A program made the translations under genes and the position numbers. Of a DNA stretch of 64,000 nucleotides, positions 51,978 through 59,693 are shown in pieces (position 1 is the stretch's first letter; every line of letters starts with the position of its first letter). The notes under the pieces are model-generated. The model did not search any database. It was given only the letters and a program-made list of their open reading frames with translations, and had not been told where the DNA came from. Origin of the DNA: Acidimicrobiales bacterium (GTDB lineage: Bacteria > Actinomycetota > Acidimicrobiia > Acidimicrobiales > Aldehydirespiratoraceae); assembly GCA_041394245.1 (NCBI GenBank), contig JAWKIR010000002.1:1984001-2048000 (forward strand), written 5' to 3'.

Positions 51978-53131
51978 TACAGGACCCCTAGTTGCTCTCC
52001 GAGCCCCTCGAAGGTCGACGTCTTCTTCACACCGAGCAGACGAAAGGCCTCGGTGTATGGAGTGCGGCCCTCGACGGTGCTTGCGATCAACTCCCTCGCG
52101 AAGCGCTTACCGACCTGCACGGGCTTGGTGTTGTAGTAGTTCCCGCCACTCCCCTTCTCGGCCACGATCTCGGCGATCCGCTGCCGCTCGACCCGAAGCT
52201 CCGCCATGAACTGATCCCAGGTGAGCGCGCCGGCCTCGCGCATGCGGGCGAGGATCACCTGAGTCGAAACGCGGAACCGCTCGGCCAAAGGCTGGAGCTG
52301 TTCTCGAAGATCGCTGCGTCCATCGAAGACTTCGCGAAACTCATCCATCGGCACGAGCAGCTCAGCGGCCACCTGGTTGCACCAGCGCTCTTCGTCGAAG
52401 GTTCGTGTGGACTCTGGATCGACGTCGGAGAGTGCGGTCGACCCCAGCCATAAGTGAGCAAGCTCGTGGGCGAGCGTGAACACCTGAGCGGCCTTGGAAT
52501 CCGCGCCATTGATGAACACGAGGGCTGCGTACTCATCGGTGAGAGCGAAACCCCGGAACTCCTCGGGGTCGAGCTTGCGGTGCGTGTTGGAGCCGACAAT
52601 TCCGGAGATCATCACCAGCACGCCGGCGGCCTCAGCGTTTTCGCGCAGCTTTGTGAGCGCTGCGTTCCAACTGCCGAGCCGAGTGCAGGTCTCGGCTGTC
52701 CAGTCAAGAACGTCTCGCATCTGGCCAGCGGTCACCGCGGGATCGACTGCGGTCGTGGCGGTGCCGATGAACGGAAGCGGTTGCTCGCCATTGAGTAGCT
52801 GGCTGTCCCGGTACCACTCCTGGCGGGCCTGGCAGACGTACAGCGTGTCGAGCAGATCCGCAGATACGACCTCAGGTGTGGGCCGATCCCCCACCGTGCG
52901 GAAGTCCGGGATCGGGACTTCCTCATGCGGCGCGGCGTCGAGGAAGAAGTACCCGACCGGGGTGTACGTCTTGCGGGCGAACTCTTCGAGTTGCTTCAGT
53001 GTCGGCGCTCGGTCGCCGGCGAGCCAGTGTTCGTAGCGGGGGAACCGCGTGGCCCAGGCCTCATCGTCGATGCCCGACCGAGCGCGGGCCCACTCCAGGA
53101 GCTCTGGTTGCACCTCGACCCGGACGGACAT
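51977..53131 (-). CDS. HTH-ImmA/IrrE metallopeptidase, partner of PIN toxin
   Basis: A 384-residue protein with a degenerate HTH-like N-terminus (PELLEWARARSGIDDEAWATRF...PTLKQLEEFARKTYTPVGYFF) and a zinc-peptidase motif HELAHLWLG (HExxH) at about residue 235. The pairing of such COG2856-like proteins with a DUF4411 PIN protein is a known toxin-antitoxin-like module. The open frame continues upstream through an older pseudogene, but ATG 53131 follows GATACT by 6 nt and gives the family's usual start. It likely represses its own operon and controls the PIN protein. Confidence 0.83.
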   Translation of the reverse strand: MSVRVEVQPELLEWARARSGIDDEAWATRFPRYEHWLAGDRAPTLKQLEEFARKTYTPVGYFFLDAAPHEEVPIPDFRTVGDRPTPEVVSADLLDTLYVCQARQEWYRDSQLLNGEQPLPFIGTATTAVDPAVTAGQMRDVLDWTAETCTRLGSWNAALTKLRENAEAAGVLVMISGIVGSNTHRKLDPEEFRGFALTDEYAALVFINGADSKAAQVFTLAHELAHLWLGSTALSDVDPESTRTFDEERWCNQVAAELLVPMDEFREVFDGRSDLREQLQPLAERFRVSTQVILARMREAGALTWDQFMAELRVERQRIAEIVAEKGSGGNYYNTKPVQVGKRFARELIASTVEGRTPYTEAFRLLGVKKTSTFEGLGEQLGVL

Positions 53132-53137
53132 ACCTCC

Positions 53138-53143
53138 AGTATC
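53138..53143 (-). promoter_or_regulatory. Putative -10 (GATACT) of ImmA-PIN operon
   Basis: On the minus strand GATACT, then GGAGGT (6 nt) and ATG 53131; the GGAGGT could also be a very close Shine-Dalgarno. Confidence 0.45.
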
Positions 53144-53239
53144 GCCCGTCGGCGCAAACCGGAGCCGTCTACTTCGAGATTGTTGCTCGCGGCCAGCCGC
53201 GCAACGTGACGGGAGACCGTCTGGTCCACTGGCGCTTCT

Positions 53240-53750
53240 TTCGACCGGAAAAACCTGAGACACTGCGTCGCGAAGCCCTGCCTTGTGGAGCGCGGTGCTC
53301 GCACGAAAACGGAGCCGAGCACAGCGCTCGGTTGTTGCGGGCTCGGCATCCTCGGGGCATGCGCAGTGAGCGGCAAGCCACTCCAGGTCTGCCGGGTCCA
53401 GCCAAAGCGCTACTCGACCGGCACCGCGCTCGGCATCAGCGTCTGTCCCATCCGGGTGTCGTTCGGAGGCAGAGGCCCCTTCATCGAGCGCACCAAGGAG
53501 CCGACCGATGTCCTGTCGAGCGTGCGCAATGAAGTCGAGGTCCTGGCCCCCGGCGGATCGCACGCCACCCTCCGTTGCCAGCGAGACGTACATGTCGGGC
53601 GAGTCGCTGTCGAGACCTCCAGTTCGGATGAAATCGTCGCCTGCGACATGGATCACGCCCTTCGACGAAGGCCTGCCATGGCCCGGCGGTTGCCGATGCC
53701 AATCGGTCGGCGATCGCCGAGATGTCCTCTGCACTCAAGTCGCTGCCCAT
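53240..53750 (-). pseudogene. Frameshifted conserved hypothetical gene
   Basis: ATG 53750 opens SDLSAEDISAIADRLASATAGPWQAFVEGRD, then the frame is lost. The expected continuation (VAGDDFIRTGGLDSDSPDMY..., FIAHARQDIGRLL, and later WLDPADLEWLAAHCACPEDA) is in another frame from about 53650. One extra C in the run GATCCATG explains it. Joined, it matches a common ~100-150 residue bacterial hypothetical (xAxATPGPWxxYVEGRDH...DFIAHARQD). The second frame runs without a stop into the ImmA gene, so the original end is lost. Confidence 0.65.
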
Positions 53751-53779
53751 GCGGCCAGTCTCGCAGCCACAGACGGCGC

Positions 53780-54616
53780 CTACGGCGTGAACGCGTCGAC
53801 CGAGGTCGAGTTCCGGAGAGCAGCCGCGGCAGCGATTTGCTCGTCGCTTGGGATTGCGTACCCGTACGAGACATCGAGCCGATCCAGAATCTCCTCAGAA
53901 TCCGACCACGAGTGGGCCTGAGCCGACGCAAGCACGGATGCCGCCCGGTTCAACCCGAGGTACCGGAAGCCAGCAATCGACGCATCAATCTCGGAGGCGC
54001 TCATTGCATCGAACGCAGCATGAGCGACACCTCCGTTCGAGATCAGGCCATGAGCAAGGAGCGCAGACGACAGCGCTTGATCACCCGCGCCCATCCGTTC
54101 GCTCCCACCCCCGAGCGCAGCGCGATTCCAGACCGTGTCGGCCAGCAGGCCCTCACCATCGCCAAGCACCCCGAAGGTGTTCAGGTCACGGCCGTAGCGA
54201 GCGACAACATCGGTCTCGGAACCCTCGGCCGAGAGCTCGCAGTCCCCGCCGGCGGCTGTCGCAGCCGATCGGACGAAGAGTGCAAGTTGATCGACGGCAT
54301 CCTGATCGTGCATCTCGGCGGTCGCGAAGTCGAAATCAATGGAGGTCGGCTCGAGCGGGAAGACATTGACCTGCACCCGATGGCGCCCGACGAAGACCTT
54401 GATGGTCGTCCGCTCGGCGTCGCTGCGGAACAGGACGGCGAGATCGACGTTGACGGCAGGGAGATCCTCGACGTGCCAGCTGCTCTCACGAAGCAAGTCG
54501 AGCACCCGACGCCAACCGGCCAGGTCGGTTGGCTCGATGCACCCGTCCGGCAGTGTGCGATCGTCGAAGTGGGAAAGCAGCGCTTCACGATCCAGCTCGC
54601 GCGCCACTTCAGCCAC
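53780..54616 (-). CDS. Protein with DUF4375/DMP19-like C-terminal domain
   Basis: A 278-residue protein. The N-terminal half (MAEVARELDREALLSHFDD ... FATAEMHDQDAVDQLALFVRSA) is not recognised. The C-terminal half has LSSALLAHGLISNGGVAHAAFDAMSASEIDASIAGFRYLGLNRAASVL, the pattern of the DUF4375/DMP19-like helical domain (DMP19 binds DNA-mimic targets; many relatives sit among immunity genes). GTG 54616 overlaps the small upstream gene by 8 nt. Confidence 0.62.
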   Translation of the reverse strand: MAEVARELDREALLSHFDDRTLPDGCIEPTDLAGWRRVLDLLRESSWHVEDLPAVNVDLAVLFRSDAERTTIKVFVGRHRVQVNVFPLEPTSIDFDFATAEMHDQDAVDQLALFVRSAATAAGGDCELSAEGSETDVVARYGRDLNTFGVLGDGEGLLADTVWNRAALGGGSERMGAGDQALSSALLAHGLISNGGVAHAAFDAMSASEIDASIAGFRYLGLNRAASVLASAQAHSWSDSEEILDRLDVSYGYAIPSDEQIAAAAALRNSTSVDAFTP

Positions 54617-54845
54617 CCGGCCAAGACTGTTGCGGGACGCTCAACTGTCGGCCGGTCGTCGCATCGAGCGTCAACGCCGACTCGCCATCCAGGCTGTAGA
54701 GCGAGCAAGCAACGACGTTCCCTGCGGCGCTTCGGACCATCAAGTCATCGAGAGCAAGTCTCAGCGATTTCCACAAGGTCCCTGAAGTACCGAGGGCAGC
54801 GATGTCGATGCCGCTCACGAGCAGCAGGACAGGAGCATCGTCCAC
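54609..54845 (-). CDS. Small unknown protein upstream of DUF4375-like gene
   Basis: A 78-residue protein starting VDDAPVLLLVSGIDIAALGTSG. The beginning looks like a beta-strand and a nucleotide-binding-type loop, but no family is recognised. GTG 54845 lies 6 nt after TAGATT, and the stop overlaps the next start, so it is probably real and co-translated with the following gene. Confidence 0.6.
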   Translation of the reverse strand: MDDAPVLLLVSGIDIAALGTSGTLWKSLRLALDDLMVRSAAGNVVACSLYSLDGESALTLDATTGRQLSVPQQSWPGG

Positions 54846-54851
54846 CGCTGC

Positions 54852-54857
54852 AATCTA
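54852..54857 (-). promoter_or_regulatory. Putative -10 (TAGATT), leaderless
   Basis: On the minus strand TAGATT is followed by GCAGCG and the GTG at 54845; it lies at the 3' end of the preceding gene. Confidence 0.6.
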
Positions 54858-55202
54858 ATGGACTTGCCACTTGACCGCCGCGACATCAGCGGGGTCCGCG
54901 GCGTTGATCACGTAGGCCAGCCCGTCGACGACAGCACAGAGCCGCGCCGGGTCCGGGGTGGCGAACACGCCGGTCGTACCCCCGAGCCCACTGGCCTCGA
55001 ACATCCCGACCCAACGCTGACCGTTCATTGGCTCGACCTCGAGGACGAGCGGAGTACCCCACCGCGACTCGAACTGATCGACCACCGCCCCATCTCGGTC
55101 ATACCCGAAGACCGGGCACCGCCAGTTGCCGTCTCCCGGGAACTCTGGGTCGACAATCACCTGATAGTCGGCCTTGAAGTCGAACTTCTCGATCTCCGCC
55201 AT
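54855..55202 (-). CDS. Small unknown protein coupled to the integrase
   Basis: A 115-residue protein, MAEIEKFDFKADYQVIVDPE at the start and PVFGYDRDGAVVDQFESRWG in the middle. No family is recognised; it has the size and all-beta look of immunity-type proteins. ATG 55202 overlaps the integrase stop (TGATG), so its translation may depend on the integrase frame being read to its end. Confidence 0.6.
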   Translation of the reverse strand: MAEIEKFDFKADYQVIVDPEFPGDGNWRCPVFGYDRDGAVVDQFESRWGTPLVLEVEPMNGQRWVGMFEASGLGGTTGVFATPDPARLCAVVDGLAYVINAADPADVAAVKWQVH

Positions 55203-56277
55203 CAGTCCAGAGCCTCGCCGAGAATCTGGGCGAGTGCTTCGTCGGCGCGTTCGACGGCGTGGGCGTAGACCCGCAGCGTCATCGCGGGGTCCGCGTGGCC
55301 GAGGCGGTGGGCGACGGTGCGGACGTCTTGGCCGGAGGCGATCGACTGGGTTGCAGACCAGTGGCGGAGGTCGTGGAGGCGCCAGCGGTCGTCGATGCCG
55401 GCAAGCTCGCGAGAGCGGCGCCACCACCAGCCGATGCGGTCGGGGCTCGGCGGGTCGGCGTCGGGCGTGAACAGCCATTCGGTCACGTCGGCGTACGTAT
55501 CCGCCTTCTCCCCCACCATCTCGACAAGCGAGGAGCTGAGTGTCACGACTCGGCGGCTGCCCGTCTGGTCGGCTGGAGCCTCGGAGCTCGGACGCCGTCG
55601 ACGGTCGAGACGATGATCTGGCCATCGACCACCACCTTTTCGTCGACGAACTTCTCCCACCGCATCGCCGCCAGCTCACCGCGGCGGGCTCCGGTCTCGG
55701 CGGCGAGGCGGAACGCGAGCGGGGCCATCTCGTGGACCTCGGCGGCGGCCTCAATCAGCGCCCGCACCTCGTCGTTGGTGAGCGTCCCCTTCTGCTGACG
55801 CTTCGGCTGCTCGATCGGCGCGGCCGAGGCCGGGTTGGTGGCGATCCACTCCCACCGGACCGCCTGCTGGAGCGCGGCCCGCAAGACTGTGTGCTGGTTG
55901 CGGATCGATGCTTCACCGGCGCCGGACTTCCGCAGACGAGCCACCCAGCGATCGATGTCGGACACACCGAGGGAGGCGACCGACATCGAGGCGATCGGGT
56001 CGCGCTGAATCAGCGCCGAACGGCTCGTCTGGTCTCGGACCGTCAGCGGCGCCCAGCTGGGGGCCTTGATCTCGAGCCACTCGTCGAGGAGCTGGCCGAC
56101 CTTGCGTCCACCGGCGTTGCGTGCCGGCTTCACCGTCAGGTCGGCGGCCACGCGTTGCGCGTCGCGCTTGGTGCCGCGGACCGTTCGGGAGACCTGCGTG
56201 GGGTTCCCCTCACGGTCACGACCCGTGTAGCCGCGAACCACCCAGACACCGGGACGTCGCTCAAGGATGATGGCCAT
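55202..56277 (-). pseudogene. Tyrosine integrase, -1 frameshift
   Basis: From ATG 56277 the frame codes an N-terminal arm-binding domain (GVWVVRGYTGRDREGNPTQV), a core-binding SAM-like domain (VGQLLDEWLEIKAPSWAPLT) and the first catalytic Arg (ETGARRGELAAMRWEKF), then ends at 55543. The catalytic rest, SRRVVTLSSSLVEMV, LHDLRHWSATQSIASGQDV (H-x-x-R), LGHADPAMTLRVYAHA (H and nucleophile Tyr), lies in the -1 frame to 55202. The switch is between ~55575 and 55595. All catalytic residues are intact, so the break is recent, programmed or a sequencing error. Joined, it is about 358 residues, a normal length. Confidence 0.85.
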
Positions 56278-56299
56278 GGACGTCCACCATGGGCGCGTT

Positions 56300-56369
56300 C
56301 ATCCCTACAGGAGTAGGGATGACAATAGGGATGGATCAGTTGTCCACAGGATGTGGCCGCTGCTGACCG
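56300..56369 (+). repeat. Arm-type sites at integrase end of element 3
   Basis: CATCCCTAC (56300, inverted), GTAGGGATG (56313) and ATAGGGATG (56325, 12-bp period), then CCGCTGCTGACCG (56357). They mirror the set at 48913-48972. They lie in the integrase promoter region, so integrase may regulate itself. Confidence 0.75.
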
Positions 56370-56424
56370 TTGGTCACCGTTGTAACCGGACGACCCGCGG
56401 AGGCCAGAAGACCCCAGCTCAGCA

Positions 56425-56503
56425 CTACTCGATCCGCAGACCCGAGATCGCCCGGCTGATCACGAGCTGCTGGATCTGCTCGGTGCCTTCGAAGATGTCG
56501 TGG
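56425..56503 (-). repeat. att core within the intact acyl-CoA dehydrogenase gene
   Basis: The 79 bases encode residues H380-E404 and the TAG stop of the target gene and are repeated at 48755 and 45849. Confidence 0.93.
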
Positions 56504-57639
56504 ATCTTGGCATCGCGGTGCCAGCGCTCGACGGGGTACTCACGGGTGTAGCCGTAGCCGCCGAGGATCTGGATCGCCCGTTCGGTGACCCACACCGACA
56601 CCCGGCCGGCCTTCATCTTGGCCATCGAGCCCTCGGCGTTCTTGAACTTGCCGTTCTTGCCCATCCACGCGGCACGGTGGATCAGCAGGCGGGTGGCGTC
56701 GATCTCGGTCGCCATGTCGGCGAGCATGAACGCGATCGACTGGTTCATGATGATCGGCCGACCGAACGCGTGACGTTCCTTGGCGTACTCGAGCGAGTAC
56801 TCGTAGGCGGCCCGGGCCACGCCGAGGGCCTGGGCGCCGACCGCCGGCCGGGTCGCCTCGAAGGTCTGCATCGCAGCCTGAGCGTTGCCCTTCTCGCCGC
56901 GGCGGACCCTGGCGAGGCGCTCGTCGAGCTTCTCCTTGCCGCCGAGCAGGCAGGAGCCCGGGACCCGGACGTCGTCGAGCACGACCTCGGCGGTGTGCGA
57001 CGCACGGATGCCGTGCTTCTTGTACTTCTGACCCATCGACAGGCCCTTGGTGCCGGGCGGCACGATGAAGCTCGCGTGGCCCTTCGACCCGAGCTCGGGG
57101 TCGACCACGCCGACGACCACGTGGATGTCGGCGATGCCGCCGTTGGTGATCCACGCCTTGGTGCCGTTGAGGACCCACTCGTCCTTGGCCTCGTCGTAGA
57201 CGGCGCGGGTGCGGTAGCCGTTGACGTCGGAGCCGGCGTCGGGTTCCGACGCGGCGAAGGCGCCGAGGGCGAGCTTCTCGGGGCTGCCGTAGCACTGGGG
57301 CACCCACTCCATGACCTGCTCGGGCGTGCCCGACGCGGCGATGCCGGCGGCGGCGAGCCCGGAGCCCATGATGGCCATGCCGATGCCGGCGTCGCCCCAG
57401 AACAGTTCTTCGATGGCGACCGGCATGGTGAGACCGGTCGGGTCACCCATCATGCCCTCGGCCATGAACTCCCAGCCGTAGAGGCCGATCTCGGCGGCCT
57501 GCTGAACGATCGGGTACGGGAACTCTTCGCGCTCGTCCCACTCCTCGGCCGCAGGCCGGATGACGTCGACGGCGAACTCGTGGATCCACTTCTGCAGCTG
57601 CAGTTGGTCTTCGTTGAGGTCGAGGGAGAACTCGGCCAT
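56425..57639 (-). CDS. Acyl-CoA dehydrogenase (integration target)
   Basis: A 404-residue FAD-dependent acyl-CoA dehydrogenase. It shows the FAD/substrate segments ALGAFAASEPDAGSDVNGYRTRAV and WITNGG, FGRPIIMNQSIAFMLADMA, and ILGGYGYTREYPVERWHRDAK. The catalytic base is E384 in DIFEGTEQIQ, equivalent to Glu376 of the medium-chain enzyme. AGGAGG lies 6 nt before the ATG. Its last 79 bp are the att core, so the C-terminus including the catalytic residue has been supplied or shared by the integrated element. The gene remains intact. Confidence 0.94.
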   Translation of the reverse strand: MAEFSLDLNEDQLQLQKWIHEFAVDVIRPAAEEWDEREEFPYPIVQQAAEIGLYGWEFMAEGMMGDPTGLTMPVAIEELFWGDAGIGMAIMGSGLAAAGIAASGTPEQVMEWVPQCYGSPEKLALGAFAASEPDAGSDVNGYRTRAVYDEAKDEWVLNGTKAWITNGGIADIHVVVGVVDPELGSKGHASFIVPPGTKGLSMGQKYKKHGIRASHTAEVVLDDVRVPGSCLLGGKEKLDERLARVRRGEKGNAQAAMQTFEATRPAVGAQALGVARAAYEYSLEYAKERHAFGRPIIMNQSIAFMLADMATEIDATRLLIHRAAWMGKNGKFKNAEGSMAKMKAGRVSVWVTERAIQILGGYGYTREYPVERWHRDAKIHDIFEGTEQIQQLVISRAISGLRIE

Positions 57640-57826
57640 GGGGGGCCTCCTGGGAGAGTGCGAAACGATCTGACGCGAAGTCCGGAGAGTCGGTTACCCA
57701 CCGGTAACCCCGAGAGTACGGATGTGGCGCCATTCTGGCAACCCCACTGACAGATCCTGTCCATCGGCGACCGTTTCCAGCGTGACGACCCTCATCTTCG
57801 CGGCCGTTCGTTCGATAGGAAGCGAC

Positions 57827-59095
57827 GTGAAACGCCGGAGACGAGACGACACACGATGGAGCGACCGAACCGCACTGGTCGCCGCGTTCGTCGCGCTCCC
57901 CGTCGCGATCGCCTCGGCGGCCACGGCGCTGATTGTCGGCGACGTCGACACCGTCACCGCGATGGTCTACATCACGGTCCCGGCCATGATCGCCGCAGCA
58001 GCAACCACGATCGCCACCTACTTCCTGCTCGTACGCCGCCACCGCGACCGCGAGCGGGTCAACAACCGACGGCTCTCGGCCACCAAGCGCGAGCTCCACG
58101 ACGAAAAGCAGGAGCGGGCCGTGCTGCGCGAGCTCGACGCCGCGCTCGATCGGGCACCGACCGAGACCGACGCCATCGACGCGACCCGCGACGCGTTCAC
58201 CAAGCACCTGTCGATGCAACCGATGGAGCTGCACCTCGTCGACCCGATCGACCCCGTGCTCGAGCTCGTGATCGCCACCGGCGACCATCCCACCAAGGAG
58301 GGCCAGCGCACTTCCCCGTGGGACTCGCTGGCCGCCGGCACCAACACGACGCTCGTCTACGAGACCACCGACCGCCCCGATGTGTGCGGCCATCTCCTCT
58401 CCCGGCTTCACCGGCCGATGTCGGCCATCGCCATTCCGGTGAACGTGATGGGCCGCCTGCTCGGCGTGCTCTACGGCCTCGGACCCGAAGGGCAGCAGCC
58501 GGGGGTCGGCGACGTGAAGTTCCTCGAGGACGTCGCCAATCTGGTCGGCGCCCGCCTCGCGATCCTGCGTGCCTCGGCCGCGATGGCGACGGCTCCTGAC
58601 GACACCGACAAGGTCACGGGTCTCCCCGACCGGTCGGCCATGCAGGACCGCGTCCTGCGCCTCCTGCGCGAACGCCAGCCGTTCACCGTCGCCGTTGCCG
58701 ACATCGACGGCTTCGGACGACTCAACGAGATCGAAGGCCGCGAGGCCGGCGACCGAGCCCTCCAGCTGGTCGCCCGGGTCAGCCGCCGGGCGATACGACC
58801 TGGCGACCTCATCGGCCGCATCGGAGGCGACGAGTTCCTCTTCGTGATGCCCCGCACCCGCACCGACGACGCCACCCGAGCATTCGAACGCCTGCGTGAA
58901 GAACTCACGCTCGCCCAGACGGGTTCGTCGGACCCGACGTTCTCGCTCTCGATCGGCGTCATCGGTTCGTCGTCGGGCGGGACGATCGAGGAGATCCTCC
59001 AGCGCGCTGCCGGTGCCCTCGCCCACGCGAAGTCGCAGGGCGGCAACCGCGTGGTCGTCGCTCACACCGCCAAGCCCGCAGCTCCGAGCGTCTGA
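57827..59095 (+). CDS. Membrane GGDEF diguanylate cyclase with GAF-like domain
   Basis: A 422-residue protein. Two transmembrane helices (about residues 12-35 and 45-65) anchor it; a GAF-like sensor spans ~80-250 (PMSAIAIPVNVMGRLLGVLYGL); the GGDEF domain is C-terminal, with GLPDRSAMQDRVL, VADIDGFGRLNEI and an intact RIGGDEFLF. It should make c-di-GMP. GTG 57827 has AGGA 8 nt upstream; the frame is open further but the added residues look non-coding. It is divergent from the acyl-CoA dehydrogenase gene. Confidence 0.87.
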   Translation: MKRRRRDDTRWSDRTALVAAFVALPVAIASAATALIVGDVDTVTAMVYITVPAMIAAAATTIATYFLLVRRHRDRERVNNRRLSATKRELHDEKQERAVLRELDAALDRAPTETDAIDATRDAFTKHLSMQPMELHLVDPIDPVLELVIATGDHPTKEGQRTSPWDSLAAGTNTTLVYETTDRPDVCGHLLSRLHRPMSAIAIPVNVMGRLLGVLYGLGPEGQQPGVGDVKFLEDVANLVGARLAILRASAAMATAPDDTDKVTGLPDRSAMQDRVLRLLRERQPFTVAVADIDGFGRLNEIEGREAGDRALQLVARVSRRAIRPGDLIGRIGGDEFLFVMPRTRTDDATRAFERLREELTLAQTGSSDPTFSLSIGVIGSSSGGTIEEILQRAAGALAHAKSQGGNRVVVAHTAKPAAPSV

Positions 59096-59126
59096 CGCCG
59101 ACCCCTGCGCCCACCGACCGGGCCGC

Positions 59127-59132
59127 TACGGT
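59127..59132 (+). promoter_or_regulatory. Putative -10 (TACGGT), leaderless
   Basis: TACGGT followed by 7 nt and the GTG at 59140. Confidence 0.6.
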
Positions 59133-59139
59133 CTCCCTC

Positions 59140-59640
59140 GTGCGTTGCCGGCCCCTACTACTCATCCTTGCGATCAGCGGGCTCGTGCTCGCCGGATGCG
59201 GTGACGATGCCGGCACCGACGCGGCCGGCGCCACGATGCTCGAGAACTCCGCACTGCAGACGCTCGACGGCGAACCCACCGAGTTCCACGCCTATCTCGG
59301 CCGACCACTCGTGCTCAACTTCTTCGCGGAGTCGTGCCCACCGTGCGTTCGGGAGATGCCCGCCTTCGATGCCGTCTCGGGCGAGGTCGCCGGCGAGGTC
59401 GACTTCCTCGGCGTGTCCGAGGACGCCACCGTCGAGGCCGGGCGCCGCATCGTCGAATCGACCGGCGTCGGCTACGAGATCGTCTGGGACGCCGACGGGT
59501 CCGCGCTGATGACGCTCCAGTCGATGGGGCTTCCCACCACCGCGTTCGTCTCGGCCGACGGCGAGATCCTCGAGGTCCACACCGGCGAGCTCTCCGCCGA
59601 CGACCTCCGGGAACGGATCACGACCCACTACGGCCTCTGA
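59140..59640 (+). CDS. TlpA/ResA-like thiol-disulfide lipoprotein
   Basis: A 166-residue thioredoxin-fold protein. The lipoprotein signal LLLILAISGLVLAGC gives lipid-modified Cys near residue 20; the redox site is FFAESCPPCVREMPAF (CPPC), and the cis-Pro loop is MGLPTTAFV. Acts outside the membrane on cysteine pairs, e.g. in cytochrome maturation. GTG 59140 follows a -10-like hexamer. It converges with the TauE gene. Confidence 0.88.
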   Translation: MRCRPLLLILAISGLVLAGCGDDAGTDAAGATMLENSALQTLDGEPTEFHAYLGRPLVLNFFAESCPPCVREMPAFDAVSGEVAGEVDFLGVSEDATVEAGRRIVESTGVGYEIVWDADGSALMTLQSMGLPTTAFVSADGEILEVHTGELSADDLRERITTHYGL

Positions 59641-59654
59641 TCGGTCCCACAGGC

Positions 59655-59684
59655 ATCCTGCACACGAGGAATCCTGCACACGAG
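59655..59684. repeat. Two 14-bp direct repeats between convergent genes
   Basis: ATCCTGCACACGAG at 59655 and 59671 (16-bp period); a shorter GAGAAGCCCT also repeats just after. Function unknown. Confidence 0.7.
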
Positions 59685-59693
59685 AAGCCCTCC

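Larger units (their letters stand above)
48755..56503. mobile_element. Element 3: integrative element at acyl-CoA dehydrogenase 3' end
   Basis: A ~7.7-kb element between 79-bp direct repeats at 48755 and 56425. It carries a tyrosine integrase beside the target gene, matching arm-type repeats at both ends, and cargo of toxin-antitoxin-like, immunity-like and orphan genes. The repeat at 56425 lies inside the intact target gene. No conjugation or replication genes are seen, so it is a mobilisable island rather than an ICE. Confidence 0.85.
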
